Positions 25,614 to 35,877 are shown, numbered from the stretch's first letter. The stretch: DNA of 64,000 nucleotides from Chryseobacterium sp. GVT01B (GCF_019970045.1 NZ_JAHXYI010000001.1:124001-188000), one strand, 5' to 3'. Numbers and translations: made by a program. Notes: generated by a model not told the origin, from the letters alone.

Positions 25614-28061
25614 TTAATCTTTTATATAAATCCGTTTCACCCGAGGCGAAATGGAGGTTAATACTTCATAGGTTATCGTTTTGCAGTAGCCTGCGAATTC
25701 TTTTAAACTTGGTTTGGCGTTGAAAACAGTTACAGTGTCACCTTCTTTTACATTCGGCATATTATCTACATTAATCATCATCATATCCATACAGATATTC
25801 CCGACAATTGGAGCTAATGTTTTGTTGATTCCTACATTTCCTACCTGATTTCCGATCAGCCTTGGAATACCGTCAGCATACCCAACAGGGATAGTCGCAA
25901 TTCTTGTTGGGTGATCTGCTTTATATCTTCTGCTGTAACCTACAGATTCACCATTTTCAACCGTTGATATCTGTGAAATTACGGTTTTAAAGCTTACCAC
26001 AGACTGCAGCTGCTTCTGAATTTCATTATCAGGCGATTCTCCAAGCATTCCGATTCCGATTCTTACCATATCAAACTGATGATTGGTATAACTGGTTATC
26101 CCGGATGAATTCAGAATATGGCGGAGAGGAGTATAGCCTAATTTTTCAATAAGATAACTGGAATTCTTTTGAAAAACTTCCAGCTGCCTCAATGTAAATT
26201 CTTTTTCCTCAGGCATATCAGAAGATGATAAATGACTGAACATGCTCTGAACCTTTAGATTTTTCTGGCTTAAAGTTTCGCTTAACTGATCCAGTTCAAA
26301 ATCTTTAAAACCAAGACGGTGCATTCCGGTTTCCAGTTTAATATGGATCGGATATTTCTTATCGTAACCTGATTTCTGAACCGCTTCATAGAATAATTCC
26401 AGTACTCTGAAACTATAAATTTCCGGCTCCAGGTTGTATTCTATAATAGTCTGATAACTGTGTTGCTCAGGATTCATTACGATAATTGGAGTGGTGATCC
26501 CTTTCTTTCGGAGTTCAACACCTTCATCAACATAGGCCACTCCCAGATAATCTATATGATGGTGCTGAAGAAATTCTGATACTTCATAACTTCCCAACCC
26601 ATAAGCATTGGCCTTTACCATGGCCATCATTTTGGTTCCCGGTTTCAGCAGTGATTTATGATAGTTGATATTATGAAGAATGGCATTTAGGTTTACTTCC
26701 AGTACCGTATCATGTTTTCTGAGTTCAAGAATATCTTTAAGCCTTTCAATCTCAAATTTTCTGGCTCCTTTTAACAAGATAATCTGATTTTCTATTTCAG
26801 TAAGGTGCTTGCTTTCAATCAACTCTTTAGTGTCAATGAAAGTATATGTTTTAGCTTTAAATAATTCACTAAAGTTTGATATTTCATCACCAATTAAGAA
26901 TACAGAATCAAAATGCTGTTCATTGACCAACTCAGAAACTTCTTCATACAATTCTTTAGCGTTGGTACTCACCCCTACAATATCAGTTAAGACCAGCGAT
27001 TTTTTAGATTTGTTATATTCATTCAAAAACTGGAGGGCAGTCTTCAAAGAATCAAGGTCAAGATTAAAGGAATCATTAATGACAATATTGCCTTTAATTC
27101 CTTCAATCGCTTCAAGCCTCATTTCAACGGCTTTTAAAAGGTTGATTTTTTCAACGATCTTTTTATTTTCGATATTCAACTCCTTGAGGACTGTGATAAG
27201 CGCCATAGCATTGGTTAATGTCGCTTCGTCTCTCTGATGGGCCGGAAAACTGATTTCTTCACCAAAATAATCAACAATAATGTTGTCATCTTTTGAAATA
27301 TTGCTTTTGATGAAAACCTGGTTGTCTTTTTTAAATCCGTAAGAAATTAATTTTTTATCAGAATATGATTTTTTGATTTTTTGTTCAACCAAAGAATTGT
27401 CACCATTATAAATGATCACTTCAGAATTTTTGAAAAGACTGATCTTTTCATCAATAAGTTGTTCTTCGGAAGAAAAGTTGGCAGCATGAGCGGTCCCGAT
27501 GTGAGTAAGCAATCCGATCTGAGGATGAAACATGTCTTCAAGTTTTTTCATCTCATGTGGTTTTGAAATTCCCACTTCAAAAATTCCCAGCTTATAAGAA
27601 CTGTTGATCTGAAGAAGAGAGAGCGGAAGACCGATCTGAGAATTAAAACTTTTAGGACTTTTTACAGTAGGAAATTCATTCCACAGACATTGATATAACC
27701 ATTCTTTTAAAATAGTTTTACCATTACTTCCTGTAATTCCAATAGATTGTAAGTGAGAATTTTCAAAATGATACTTTGCTAATTTTTGAAGAAACTCTAC
27801 GGAATTTTCAACAATAATCCAGGTTATATTTTCAAACTCCGGATAATGATGTTCAGAAATAATGACATTGATTCCTCTGTCTATTGCAGATTCTATGAAT
27901 TTTTCTCCGGAATTTTTATGGGTATTGATCGCGATAAAAGCTGTATTCTTGATAGAATAAATAATTCTGCTGTCATACGCTATATTTTTGATCATTAAAT
28001 TTCCGTCTCCAATGATCTGTGCATTGGTGATCTCTGCAATGTGTTGTACTGTATAGTTCAT
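25614..28061 (-). CDS. Bifunctional MurF ligase / alanine racemase fusion
   Basis: An 815-aa fusion. Residues 1 to about 445 are a MurF-type UDP-MurNAc-tripeptide:D-Ala-D-Ala ligase with the ATP loop GITGSNGKT (108-116). Residues from about 453 on are a PLP-dependent alanine racemase with the catalytic Lys483 in MVKANAYGLGS and the Tyr-containing VGYSRRY. The two steps are adjacent in D-Ala-D-Ala use for the cell wall: the racemase makes D-Ala and the ligase adds the dipeptide. This fusion is known from many Bacteroidetes. The linker between domains shows no stop or frameshift. It heads an operon with the patatin gene and ybeY. Confidence 0.94.
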   Translation of the reverse strand: MNYTVQHIAEITNAQIIGDGNLMIKNIAYDSRIIYSIKNTAFIAINTHKNSGEKFIESAIDRGINVIISEHHYPEFENITWIIVENSVEFLQKLAKYHFENSHLQSIGITGSNGKTILKEWLYQCLWNEFPTVKSPKSFNSQIGLPLSLLQINSSYKLGIFEVGISKPHEMKKLEDMFHPQIGLLTHIGTAHAANFSSEEQLIDEKISLFKNSEVIIYNGDNSLVEQKIKKSYSDKKLISYGFKKDNQVFIKSNISKDDNIIVDYFGEEISFPAHQRDEATLTNAMALITVLKELNIENKKIVEKINLLKAVEMRLEAIEGIKGNIVINDSFNLDLDSLKTALQFLNEYNKSKKSLVLTDIVGVSTNAKELYEEVSELVNEQHFDSVFLIGDEISNFSELFKAKTYTFIDTKELIESKHLTEIENQIILLKGARKFEIERLKDILELRKHDTVLEVNLNAILHNINYHKSLLKPGTKMMAMVKANAYGLGSYEVSEFLQHHHIDYLGVAYVDEGVELRKKGITTPIIVMNPEQHSYQTIIEYNLEPEIYSFRVLELFYEAVQKSGYDKKYPIHIKLETGMHRLGFKDFELDQLSETLSQKNLKVQSMFSHLSSSDMPEEKEFTLRQLEVFQKNSSYLIEKLGYTPLRHILNSSGITSYTNHQFDMVRIGIGMLGESPDNEIQKQLQSVVSFKTVISQISTVENGESVGYSRRYKADHPTRIATIPVGYADGIPRLIGNQVGNVGINKTLAPIVGNICMDMMMINVDNMPNVKEGDTVTVFNAKPSLKEFAGYCKTITYEVLTSISPRVKRIYIKD

Positions 28062-28219
28062 TGGTGCCCTTTCTGCTTTATTTTTTGAACGAAACAGCAG
28101 AAGTAAAACAGCAAGGAAGCAAGAAACCGATTATTTATACTGATTCTTTTTTCCAGATTTTACCCATTGCTTTCCGCTTTTATTTTTACGAGTGAATATT
28201 TTTAGGGGTATTCAGTCCC

Positions 28220-28807
28220 TTATTTTCTTTTTAAAAGTACTTCGTCAATAAATACACGGCGGCTTACTGCCTCATAGCTTTCGGTTTCTCCCAATTCTAC
28301 CAGATTATCTCCCTGGGAAATTCTCATAGAATAATTGGCAAGATTACCTGTTCTCTTACAAATAGCATGCACTTTTGTAACATACTCGGCAGTGGCCATC
28401 AAATTGGGCATTGGCCCGAATGGTCGACCTAAAAAGTCCATATCCAATCCTGCAATCACCACTCTGATCCCGCTATTGGCAAGCTGGTTGGCAACATCAA
28501 CAATGCTTTCATCAAAAAACTGAGCTTCATCAATAGCTACTACATCACAATTGGAAGCCAGCAGAAGAATTTCATTAGGGTTTTCTACTGCTGTACTGCG
28601 GATTTTATTCTGATTATGAGACACTACATCCTCTTCAGAATACCGTATATCCATTTTTGGTTTAAAAATTTCCACATTCTGTCCTGCCATTTCCGCTCTT
28701 CGCAATCTGCGGATCAGTTCCTCGGTTTTACCCGAAAACATAGAGCCACAAATCACTTCCATCCAACCACTTTGTTTGGAATGATTAATTGTATTTTCTA
28801 AAAACAT
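28220..28807 (-). CDS. tdk: Thymidine kinase (type II)
   Basis: A 195-aa nucleoside kinase of the salvage pathway that phosphorylates thymidine. The P-loop GSMFSGKTEELIRR is at residues 21-34, the DEAQFFDE motif (catalytic Glu region) at 93-100, and the lasso-type GRPFGPMPNLMATAEYVTK segment at about 126-144. The zinc-binding Cys set is reduced: one Cys (AICKRTG) is visible, so the structural zinc is probably lost, as in some bacterial TKs. It is divergent from the acidic repeat protein gene and separated by 158 bp from murF-alr. Confidence 0.95.
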   Translation of the reverse strand: MFLENTINHSKQSGWMEVICGSMFSGKTEELIRRLRRAEMAGQNVEIFKPKMDIRYSEEDVVSHNQNKIRSTAVENPNEILLLASNCDVVAIDEAQFFDESIVDVANQLANSGIRVVIAGLDMDFLGRPFGPMPNLMATAEYVTKVHAICKRTGNLANYSMRISQGDNLVELGETESYEAVSRRVFIDEVLLKRK

Positions 28808-28868
28808 TTGTTAAATTAGCCGTATATTTTTAACATCAAAAGTAAGCAATTTTAATAAGAATCTTATT

Positions 28869-30356
28869 ATGCAGAATATCCAAGATTTAAAGGAAAAGAT
28901 TTTTTTTGAATCCATGAATATCATTGATAATCTGGACAAAATAAGCAACGTAGACGAATTACTTTCCAAGCAAGATCTTGTAGATGAGCTTGCTAACAGG
29001 ATTTCTTTTTTGAAACTGCTGGAAAAGAATATTGAATATTTCGTTACAGATCAACCGGGGCAGAATCCGGACAATCAGCACATCTCTTTTGCATCCGGAG
29101 AAACGGAACATTATGACAAAGGAAATGAGGTAACAGAAGAGGAAGCTATTTTTAATAATGAGCTGAACGAAATTGATGAGAATGAAATTTTCTTAACCGG
29201 TTCTGAAGAAGAGGAAGCCGTTTTCAATAACCAGCTGAATGAAATTGTTGAAAATGAATTCCATGAAAATATGGTAAGCTTTGTGGAAGAAGGTTACGAA
29301 GAAAAAGTACCGGAAAATACTCAGGAACAGGATTCTGATCATGAAATCCTGGAAGAAGAAGCTGTTTTTAATAATCAGTTGAATGAAATAGATGAAAATG
29401 AAATTTCAGAAGAGCAGAGAGCTGTTCTGAGTTTTGTAGACGAAGAAAAAATTCTTGCAGATTCTACCCCGGATTCAGATGAAGATCTCAATGAAGATCT
29501 GTTTCATCATGAAGTGACAGAGGAAGAAGCTATTTTCAACAACCAGCTGAATGAAATGGATGAGCAGGAAGAGGAAAATGCTGAGCAAGAATCAAAAAAT
29601 GAAACTGATTTCGCCGAAGTAAATGATGCTAAAGTTCCTGTGACGGAAATTATTCCAAGTATTTTTGATACAGAAACTCTGGAAGATGAAATACTGATCG
29701 AAGAAAATGAGGAGCAGTTTGTAGCTTCTAATGTTTCGATTGAGCAGGGAGAAATGGCCACAGAAACTTCCAATGTAGAAAATATTCTGAGTGAGATTAA
29801 AAATGATCATTCAGTAGAAGAGATAAAGGAGGAAAGCATCCTTGCTGAAGTTTATGACAGAAGAAAAATCGTAGAGATCGATAAACCTGCTGCTGAAGAA
29901 ACAGAAAAACATCCTTCTGATGAAAGCTTTGAAAATTTAGAAGCCTATCATCAGGAGAAAAAAATAAAATTATCCAATATCAAAGGATTGAAGGCCGTTC
30001 AGTCACTTTTTGATGACGATCCTTTGGAAAGAGAATTTCCTAACGAAAAAGAGCCTGTAGCAGAGAAAGAAGATAACGGAAGTATTCTGAAGTCTAATAT
30101 TCCTACCAACTTTATGGAAGCAGACAAACAGAAACCGGAATTTAAACTGGATCTGAATGACAGAATTGCTTTCTCAAAAATGCTCTTTGAAGGAAGTCAG
30201 ACCGATCTGAATGATACGGTATTCCAGCTAAACCAGTTCAAAACACTGGAAGAAGCCAAAGAATATCTGAGTGATCTGTATTACGAAAGAAAATGGAATA
30301 AAGTGGATGAATATGCTCAGAGACTTTGGATATTGGTAGAAAATAAATTCTTATAA
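28869..30356 (+). CDS. Acidic repeat protein of unknown function
   Basis: I do not recognise this 495-aa protein. It has an N-terminal helical segment of about 60 residues (LVDELANRISFLKLLEKNI), then a very acidic central part of about 280 residues that holds four copies of a motif EEEAxFNNxLNEIDENE at residues 90-106, 114-131, 162-178 and 218-234. A compact, less acidic C-terminal domain (about 420-495, KLDLNDRIAFSKMLFEG to YAQRLWILVENKFL) looks folded. No signal peptide is seen, so it is likely cytosolic. It heads a three-gene run with rsmI 2 bp away and a WG-repeat gene. Acidic repeats suggest a scaffold or protein-binding surface, but that is only an inference. Confidence 0.7.
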   Translation: MQNIQDLKEKIFFESMNIIDNLDKISNVDELLSKQDLVDELANRISFLKLLEKNIEYFVTDQPGQNPDNQHISFASGETEHYDKGNEVTEEEAIFNNELNEIDENEIFLTGSEEEEAVFNNQLNEIVENEFHENMVSFVEEGYEEKVPENTQEQDSDHEILEEEAVFNNQLNEIDENEISEEQRAVLSFVDEEKILADSTPDSDEDLNEDLFHHEVTEEEAIFNNQLNEMDEQEEENAEQESKNETDFAEVNDAKVPVTEIIPSIFDTETLEDEILIEENEEQFVASNVSIEQGEMATETSNVENILSEIKNDHSVEEIKEESILAEVYDRRKIVEIDKPAAEETEKHPSDESFENLEAYHQEKKIKLSNIKGLKAVQSLFDDDPLEREFPNEKEPVAEKEDNGSILKSNIPTNFMEADKQKPEFKLDLNDRIAFSKMLFEGSQTDLNDTVFQLNQFKTLEEAKEYLSDLYYERKWNKVDEYAQRLWILVENKFL

Positions 30357-30358
30357 TT

Positions 30359-31033
30359 TTGAGCGGAATCTTATATTTTGTTCCCACACCTGTTGGGAAT
30401 CTGGAAGATATGACTTTCAGGGCGGTCAACGTCCTTAAAGAAGTTGATTATATTTTATGTGAAGACACAAGAACTTCCGGAATACTTTTAAAGCATTTTG
30501 AAATCTCAAAGCCTTTAAAATCTTATCATTTACATAATGAACACCAGGCAACTGAGAAAGTGATTACAGACCTTAAAAACGGTCAGAATATCGCTATTAT
30601 TACCGATGCGGGAACACCCGGTATTTCGGATCCGGGGTATTTGCTGGCAAAAGCAGGAGCAGACAATAATATTGATATGATCTGTCTTCCCGGAGCAACG
30701 GCTCTCATTCCTGCACTTGTTGTTTCAGGTCTTCCCAACAATGAATTTTTATTCGCAGGTTTTTTACCGCAGAAAAAAGGCAGACAAACAAAACTAAAAC
30801 AGCTTGCGGAAGAAAAAAAGACCATCGTTCTTTACGAAAGTCCCCATAAAATCAACACGACACTGGAGCAGATCAAAGAGTTTTTTGGAGAAGAAACCAA
30901 AGTAAGCCTGAGCCGAGAGATTTCTAAGAAATTTGAAGAAACCAAACGGGGAACAATCAATGAATTAATTGAATTTTCCAAGAGTAAAACCTTAAAAGGA
31001 GAGATCGTTCTTATTGTCAACAATTCTATTTAA
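30359..31033 (+). CDS. rsmI: RsmI, 16S rRNA (cytidine(1402)-2'-O)-methyltransferase
   Basis: A 224-aa SAM-dependent methyltransferase of the tetrapyrrole-methylase fold that methylates C1402 of 16S rRNA in the ribosomal P site. The N-terminus GILYFVPTPVGNLEDMTFRA carries the TPxGNLxD motif at about residues 10-17. The DAGTPGISDPG loop (about 82-92) and GATALIPALVVSGLP follow. The start is TTG at 30359: no ATG lies nearby in frame, and the conserved sequence begins at once. The gene is 2 bp after the acidic repeat gene and 6 bp before the WG-repeat gene, so all three are probably one transcript. Confidence 0.94.
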   Translation: MSGILYFVPTPVGNLEDMTFRAVNVLKEVDYILCEDTRTSGILLKHFEISKPLKSYHLHNEHQATEKVITDLKNGQNIAIITDAGTPGISDPGYLLAKAGADNNIDMICLPGATALIPALVVSGLPNNEFLFAGFLPQKKGRQTKLKQLAEEKKTIVLYESPHKINTTLEQIKEFFGEETKVSLSREISKKFEETKRGTINELIEFSKSKTLKGEIVLIVNNSI

Positions 31034-31039
31034 TTTTTC

Positions 31040-32551
31040 TTGAAAAAATTAGTTTTTGTATTGTGTTCTGTAGTCTGTACAGCACAGACTAACCAGTATA
31101 TGAAAGTAATCCTGTCGAAAAAGACTGGGAAGGAGGTGAATTCCTATTCGGACGGATATGGAACGGCTTATGATTCCGGATCTAAAAAGCAGGCAATAGT
31201 AGACTCTTTAGGGACCATTACCTTTGAATCTCCCTACAGAGGCGGAATTTTACACATTTTTAAAAACAGATTTATTCTTTATTCTGAAGACGGAAACAAT
31301 AGAAAATCAGCTATTATTGACGAAAAAGGAAAGGAATTCATTGCTTTGAATGATCAGGAATTCAATACACCCTGGTGGAGTAAAGACCGCATTATTTCTT
31401 CAAAACAAGGCAAAGAAGCCGTCTACGATTATAACGGAAAGGAAATTATTCCTTATGCTGAAAAGATCCGATTTTCGGGGAAGGATAGATTCTTTGTTTT
31501 AAAAGATAAAAAATGGTTTCTGTATGATCTTAACGGAAAGCAGCTCAGCAGCCGGGAATTTAAAGAAGATTACAACTTTGAAGAGGGTAAAGCATTGATC
31601 ATTAATGATGACAATGAAAGCGAAATCATTGGAAATAATGGTCAGACCCTGCATAAATTTTCAAAACAGGTAGTAGATATCAATGCGTATCCTTATCTGA
31701 TTACCAGAAATAAAAGTACAGGAAAATACGGTTTGATTGACACCGAAGAAAATATACTTGCTGAGGAAATCTTTAATGATATCACTCCGGAATACTTTGG
31801 CAGAAAAGAATATATCTACCTTATAAAAAACGGAAAAGCAACGGTCTTCAATAAAAAAGATAAGAAACTGTATTCCCAGACTTTTAAATACGTAAACCCT
31901 TTATTGAATAATTTTTTCAGTGTCTATAATGATAAAGTAAAGAAATCCGGAATTGTTGATCTGGAGGGGAATATCATTCTTCCTCAGGAATATGATTTTA
32001 TTAAAGCTTTTACCATTTCCGGGAAAGACTTCATCTACCTTAAAAAAGGAAATGAAGAACAATTTCTGGATAAGGATCTGAAGAATATTGTTGGGGAAGG
32101 CGTACAGATTTTAGGCTTTTATCCCGACAATCTTATTATTGGAAAACAGGATCGTTACTATAGGTTTTCTGTAAAAGATGGCTCAACGGCAGAGTTGAAG
32201 AATATCAGTCAGATCAGAAATGAAGATGTAGAATATTTTAATCCGCTTAATCAGTATTCAAAACCTTTGGTGTGTAAAAATACAGGCAATCTCTATGGCA
32301 TTCTGGATGGAAAAGGAACAGAAATTGTTCCCTTTATTTACGAAGATATTATTACATTCGGGAATGCCGAGAACGAAATTGTAGTAAAAAAAGAAGGAAA
32401 ATTCGGAGTTTCAAACTTTCAGAATGAACCTTTGAAGGAGATTATTTACGACAAATATTTCTGGCAGAAAGAAGTACTGAAGCTGGATAGAAGCAAAAAA
32501 ACAGACTTTATTTATTTCACGAGATTTAAAAATAATTCTGTTCAGCTGTAA
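31040..32551 (+). CDS. Secreted WG-repeat-like protein
   Basis: A 503-aa exported protein: signal peptide MKKLVFVLCSVVCTAQ, then a row of repeats of about 40 residues built around a KYGLID / KSGIVDLEGNIILP / GILDGKGTEIVP pattern. These resemble WG-type beta repeats whose central Trp is replaced. They form a beta-propeller-like or solenoid fold in other proteins. No enzymatic motif is seen. The start is a TTG at 31040, because the signal peptide begins there. It is the third gene of a run with rsmI. Function unknown. Confidence 0.75.
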   Translation: MKKLVFVLCSVVCTAQTNQYMKVILSKKTGKEVNSYSDGYGTAYDSGSKKQAIVDSLGTITFESPYRGGILHIFKNRFILYSEDGNNRKSAIIDEKGKEFIALNDQEFNTPWWSKDRIISSKQGKEAVYDYNGKEIIPYAEKIRFSGKDRFFVLKDKKWFLYDLNGKQLSSREFKEDYNFEEGKALIINDDNESEIIGNNGQTLHKFSKQVVDINAYPYLITRNKSTGKYGLIDTEENILAEEIFNDITPEYFGRKEYIYLIKNGKATVFNKKDKKLYSQTFKYVNPLLNNFFSVYNDKVKKSGIVDLEGNIILPQEYDFIKAFTISGKDFIYLKKGNEEQFLDKDLKNIVGEGVQILGFYPDNLIIGKQDRYYRFSVKDGSTAELKNISQIRNEDVEYFNPLNQYSKPLVCKNTGNLYGILDGKGTEIVPFIYEDIITFGNAENEIVVKKEGKFGVSNFQNEPLKEIIYDKYFWQKEVLKLDRSKKTDFIYFTRFKNNSVQL

Positions 32552-32604
32552 TAAAAATCCAAATAATTATCAAAATAATCCAGTATTTTAACAAATTCAA
32601 TGGG

Positions 32605-32630
32605 TTGAATAACAATTTATAATATCTTTG
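32605..32630 (+). promoter_or_regulatory. Promoter of fabG (TTG ... TATCTTTG)
   Basis: TTG at 32605-32607 and TATCTTTG at 32623-32630 with 15 bp between them. A leader of about 90 nt follows, containing a short CAGCT...AGCTG inverted repeat. Confidence 0.6.
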
Positions 32631-32723
32631 CAAACCGTTTAATTCCGGATAGGAATTGTAGAAATTATAAGAGTCAGCTGTCACAAGCTGAATGAGTTAA
32701 AAGAAAAATAATTGTCAATAGAT

Positions 32724-33467
32724 ATGAAAATATTAGAAGGAAAAGTAGCACTAATTACCGGAGCTACAAGAGGAATCGGTAAGGGTATCGCTGAAATGTT
32801 TGCTCAGCAAGGGGCAAAAGTAGCATTTACCTACGCTGGCTCTGTAGACAAAGCAAAAGAATTAGAAGCAGCTTTAAGTTCTGTAACCCAAATTAAGGGA
32901 TATCAGTCTGACGCATCAGATTATGATGCAGCTCAGAAGTTGGTGGAAGATGTGATGGCAGAGTTCGGGCAGATTGATATTTTAATAAACAATGCAGGAA
33001 TTACAAAAGATAACCTGTTATTGAGAATGTCCAAAGATGATTGGGATAAAGTAATCAAAGTAAACTTAGATTCAGTTTTTAACCTTACAAAAGCGGTGAT
33101 TAAGCCGATGATGAAGGCCAGATCCGGATCTATCATCAATATGACTTCTGTAGTAGGAGTGAAAGGAAATGCCGGACAAGCCAACTATGCAGCTTCTAAA
33201 GCAGGTGTAATAGGGTTTACAAAATCTGTGGCATTGGAATTAGGATCAAGAAATATCAGATGTAATGCTATTGCTCCAGGATTCATTGAAACGGAAATGA
33301 CTGCTGTTCTGGACGAAAAAACAGTTCAGGGATGGAGAGAAGAAATTCCAATGAAAAGAGGAGGGCAGCCTGCGGATATCGCGAATGCCTGTGTATTCTT
33401 AGGCAGCGAAATGTCAGCATACATTACCGGGCAAACGTTAAACGTTGACGGTGGAATGTTAACTTAG
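32724..33467 (+). CDS. fabG: 3-oxoacyl-[acyl-carrier-protein] reductase
   Basis: A 247-aa SDR of fatty-acid synthesis that reduces 3-oxoacyl-ACP with NADPH. The motifs TGATRGIGKGIA (about 10-21), NNAG, the catalytic Ser in INMTSVVG, and the YAASKAG pair (Tyr/Lys) are all present. The tail TGQTLNVDGGMLT is the FabG hallmark. I prefer ATG 32724 (MKILEGKVALITG) over the in-frame TTG at 32712, because the family starts at this point. It has its own promoter and is followed by a membrane-protein gene 3 bp later. Confidence 0.94.
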   Translation: MKILEGKVALITGATRGIGKGIAEMFAQQGAKVAFTYAGSVDKAKELEAALSSVTQIKGYQSDASDYDAAQKLVEDVMAEFGQIDILINNAGITKDNLLLRMSKDDWDKVIKVNLDSVFNLTKAVIKPMMKARSGSIINMTSVVGVKGNAGQANYAASKAGVIGFTKSVALELGSRNIRCNAIAPGFIETEMTAVLDEKTVQGWREEIPMKRGGQPADIANACVFLGSEMSAYITGQTLNVDGGMLT

Positions 33468-33470
33468 AAA

Positions 33471-34790
33471 ATGAAAAAAGTACAGAATATAGTATTATTC
33501 TTGTCGATATTACTAATCATCGGTCTGGCATACATTAGTTTTTTTAATGTATATCAGACCGATGATTATTTTTGTTCTTATGCTACCAGAAAACTTGGAC
33601 TGATCCAATGTTTTATAGATACCTATACACAATGGGGAGGAAGATATTTCGGATATTCCCTTAACATGTTTAACCCTGTCTTTTATGACAGTAAAACTAT
33701 TCTTCCGAAAATATATCCGGTATTCTTGATGCTGTCCTTTATTGGAGTTTCAGCATTAAACTTTAAAGAATATTTCAACTATTCTTTGAAAGAATCCCTC
33801 AAAAAAGGATTTCTTCTGTTTTTCTTTTACACAGTACTTCTGGTAAGCTTACCAGAGCATTACTTCTGGGTGACGGGTTCCAATATCTATTTCGTTCCTG
33901 TCATTTTATCCGGGATTTTACTCTATTTTTTCAAAAAATATGAGGATACAAAACGGAAAATTTGGTTTTACCTTTCAGCTTTGTTGATCATCATGCTGAT
34001 GGGTTCTAATGAAATTCTGGCATTGATTCTCGAAGGACTTCTGTTAGTCACTTATTATCAGAAACGTAATAAAGAAAACTTGCTTTTGGTATTGATAGGA
34101 ACTGTTTTTTTACTTGTTTGTTTTCTTGCACCAGGAAACTTCAACAGAATGGGAGAGGTGGAAAGAGGAATGGTAAAATGGCTGAAAAGGATTGCTCTTT
34201 TGGGTGCTGATACAACTTATGTAGGATTAAAAGTTATTGCAGTACTTCCATTATTTATTAAAGTTTTTGAAGAAGAGCTTAAAAGGATCACTGTGCAGAT
34301 AACATTTAAAAAAGCGGTTTTATTTTGGTCTGTTTCACTGATTCCTTTATTATTTACAAGCTATATTCTCACCTCTATTGCAAGACAGTTTGAAAGTATA
34401 CTCTTTTATTTCCTGCTTACTTTTTCACTGTTGTTATACTTTAAATTTGAAAAAATAAAAAAGTTCTGGTGGGTTTCTCTTTTGATTGTTTTTCTTCCTG
34501 AACTTAAAATTTTCCCGGAAAAGTATTCTTATTTTAATATTGATTTTAATGGGGGAAATATAGTTATGGAACTTCTTACTACAGATCTTAAGGAATATGA
34601 AAAAGAGATGGATGAAAGGATAAACATCATTAGAAATTCTTCTCAAGACTCTGTTGTAGTGGATAAGATAAAAGAAGTTCCTAGAATTTTACATACCGAT
34701 GAAATGGCTTCTGTAAAAGAACAGGAAACCTATGTAAATGACCAGCTTCAAAAATATTTTAATAAAAAATATATTAGAACGAAAGAATAA
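33471..34790 (+). CDS. Polytopic membrane protein (DUF6056-like)
   Basis: A 439-aa protein with about ten hydrophobic segments spread over the first 370 residues and a soluble charged tail. The loop after the first helix carries YQTDDYFCSY, whose DD pair recalls the catalytic acidic residues of GT-C type glycosyltransferases, and TQWGGRYFGYSLNMFNP follows. I place it with the DUF6056 family of such membrane proteins. A sugar-transfer role is only a guess. It starts 3 bp after fabG, so it is co-transcribed, and a strong hairpin follows. Confidence 0.65.
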   Translation: MKKVQNIVLFLSILLIIGLAYISFFNVYQTDDYFCSYATRKLGLIQCFIDTYTQWGGRYFGYSLNMFNPVFYDSKTILPKIYPVFLMLSFIGVSALNFKEYFNYSLKESLKKGFLLFFFYTVLLVSLPEHYFWVTGSNIYFVPVILSGILLYFFKKYEDTKRKIWFYLSALLIIMLMGSNEILALILEGLLLVTYYQKRNKENLLLVLIGTVFLLVCFLAPGNFNRMGEVERGMVKWLKRIALLGADTTYVGLKVIAVLPLFIKVFEEELKRITVQITFKKAVLFWSVSLIPLLFTSYILTSIARQFESILFYFLLTFSLLLYFKFEKIKKFWWVSLLIVFLPELKIFPEKYSYFNIDFNGGNIVMELLTTDLKEYEKEMDERINIIRNSSQDSVVVDKIKEVPRILHTDEMASVKEQETYVNDQLQKYFNKKYIRTKE

Positions 34791-34825
34791 AAAAGGCTTT
34801 AGAATTATTATCTAAAGCCTTTTAT
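34791..34825. terminator. Bidirectional terminator between the membrane protein and guaC
   Basis: AAAGGCTTTAGA pairs with TCTAAAGCCTTT, with A-run and T-run flanks, between convergent genes. Confidence 0.88.
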
Positions 34826-34836
34826 GTTATTATTTT

Positions 34837-35877
34837 TTAATCTTTAAAAACCTGATTTTCCTGTTCCTGAACCCGGATAAAAGTGGTTCTCTTGGAAAGT
34901 TCTTTAAGCTTTGAAGCTCCTACATAAGTACAGGTAGACCTTACGCCCCCCAAAATATCTTTTACAGTGTCTGCAACAGGACCTTTATACGCTGCTTTCA
35001 CTGTTTTTCCTTCAGAAGCCCGATATTCGGCCACTCCTCCGGAATGCTTATCCATTGCCGTTTTGGAACTCATTCCATAGAAAAGGCGGTATTTTTTACC
35101 ATTTTCTTCAATCATTTCGCCGCCGCTTTCATCATGACCGGCAAACATCCCGCCCAGCATTACGAAATCAGCGCCTCCTCCAAAGGCTTTTGCAACATCA
35201 CCGGGAACTTTACATCCACCATCAGCGATGATATGTCCACCTAGGCCGTGAGCAGCATCAGCACATTCAATAATAGCAGAAAGCTGAGGATATCCAACCC
35301 CTGTTTTTACCCTGGTAGTACAAACAGATCCGGGACCAATACCTACCTTTATAATATCGGCACCTACAAGAAGAAGCTCTTCCACCATTTCTCCTGTAAC
35401 AACATTTCCGGCGATAATAATTTTATCCGGAAAATTAGCCCTTGCTTTCTTCACAAATCCAACGAAATGCTCAGAATAACCATTGGCTACATCAATGCAG
35501 AGAAACTCAATTTTTGGGTGCTTTTCAAGAATCAGTCTTATTTTTTCCTCATCAGCTTTTCCGGTTCCTGTGCTTAAAGCAATATATTGATGAATACTTT
35601 CCGGCTGGCTTTCTAGAAATTGATCCCATTGTTCAGGAGTATAATGTTTGTGAATCGCTGTAATAATCTTTTCTTTTGCCAGCTCTACAGCCATTTCAAA
35701 AGTTCCTACAGTATCCATATTAGCAGCAATTACGGGAACACCTGTCCATTTTTTCTTAGTATGTTTAAAAGTAAATTCTCTTTGTAAATCAACCTCTGAA
35801 CGAGATTTTAAAGTAGAACGTTTAGGGCGGAACATTACATCCTTGAACCCCAGTTTTATGTCATATTCTATACGCAT
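34837..35877 (-). CDS. guaC: GMP reductase
   Basis: A 346-aa IMPDH/GMPR-family TIM barrel that converts GMP to IMP with NADPH. The active-site loop [11 protein letters not shown] places the catalytic Cys at 186, the position known for E. coli GuaC, and no CBS domains are inserted, which separates it from IMP dehydrogenase (about 490 aa). [13 protein letters not shown] at about 51-63 and [20 protein letters not shown] are further family blocks. It is monocistronic, ending at the shared terminator, and is divergent from the Lgt-like gene. Confidence 0.94.
   Translation of the reverse strand: MRIEYDIKLGFKDVMFRPKRSTLKSRSEVDLQREFTFKHTKKKWTGVPVIAANMDTVGTFEMAVELAKEKIITAIHKHYTPEQWDQFLESQPESIHQYIALSTGTGKADEEKIRLILEKHPKIEFLCIDVANGYSEHFVGFVKKARANFPDKIIIAGNVVTGEMVEELLLVGADIIKVGIGPGSVCTTRVKTGVGYPQLSAIIECADAAHGLGGHIIADGGCKVPGDVAKAFGGGADFVMLGGMFAGHDESGGEMIEENGKKYRLFYGMSSKTAMDKHSGGVAEYRASEGKTVKAAYKGPVADTVKDILGGVRSTCTYVGASKLKELSKRTTFIRVQEQENQVFKD

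Noticed and set aside
26809..27237. 142-codon frame opposite murF-alr
   Set aside because: It lies wholly within the well-supported fusion gene on the other strand and has no features.
29100..29600. Repeats at 29.1-29.6 kb as a possible CRISPR
   Set aside because: The repeats are coding, vary in spacing and encode an acidic peptide motif; no direct repeat-spacer order.
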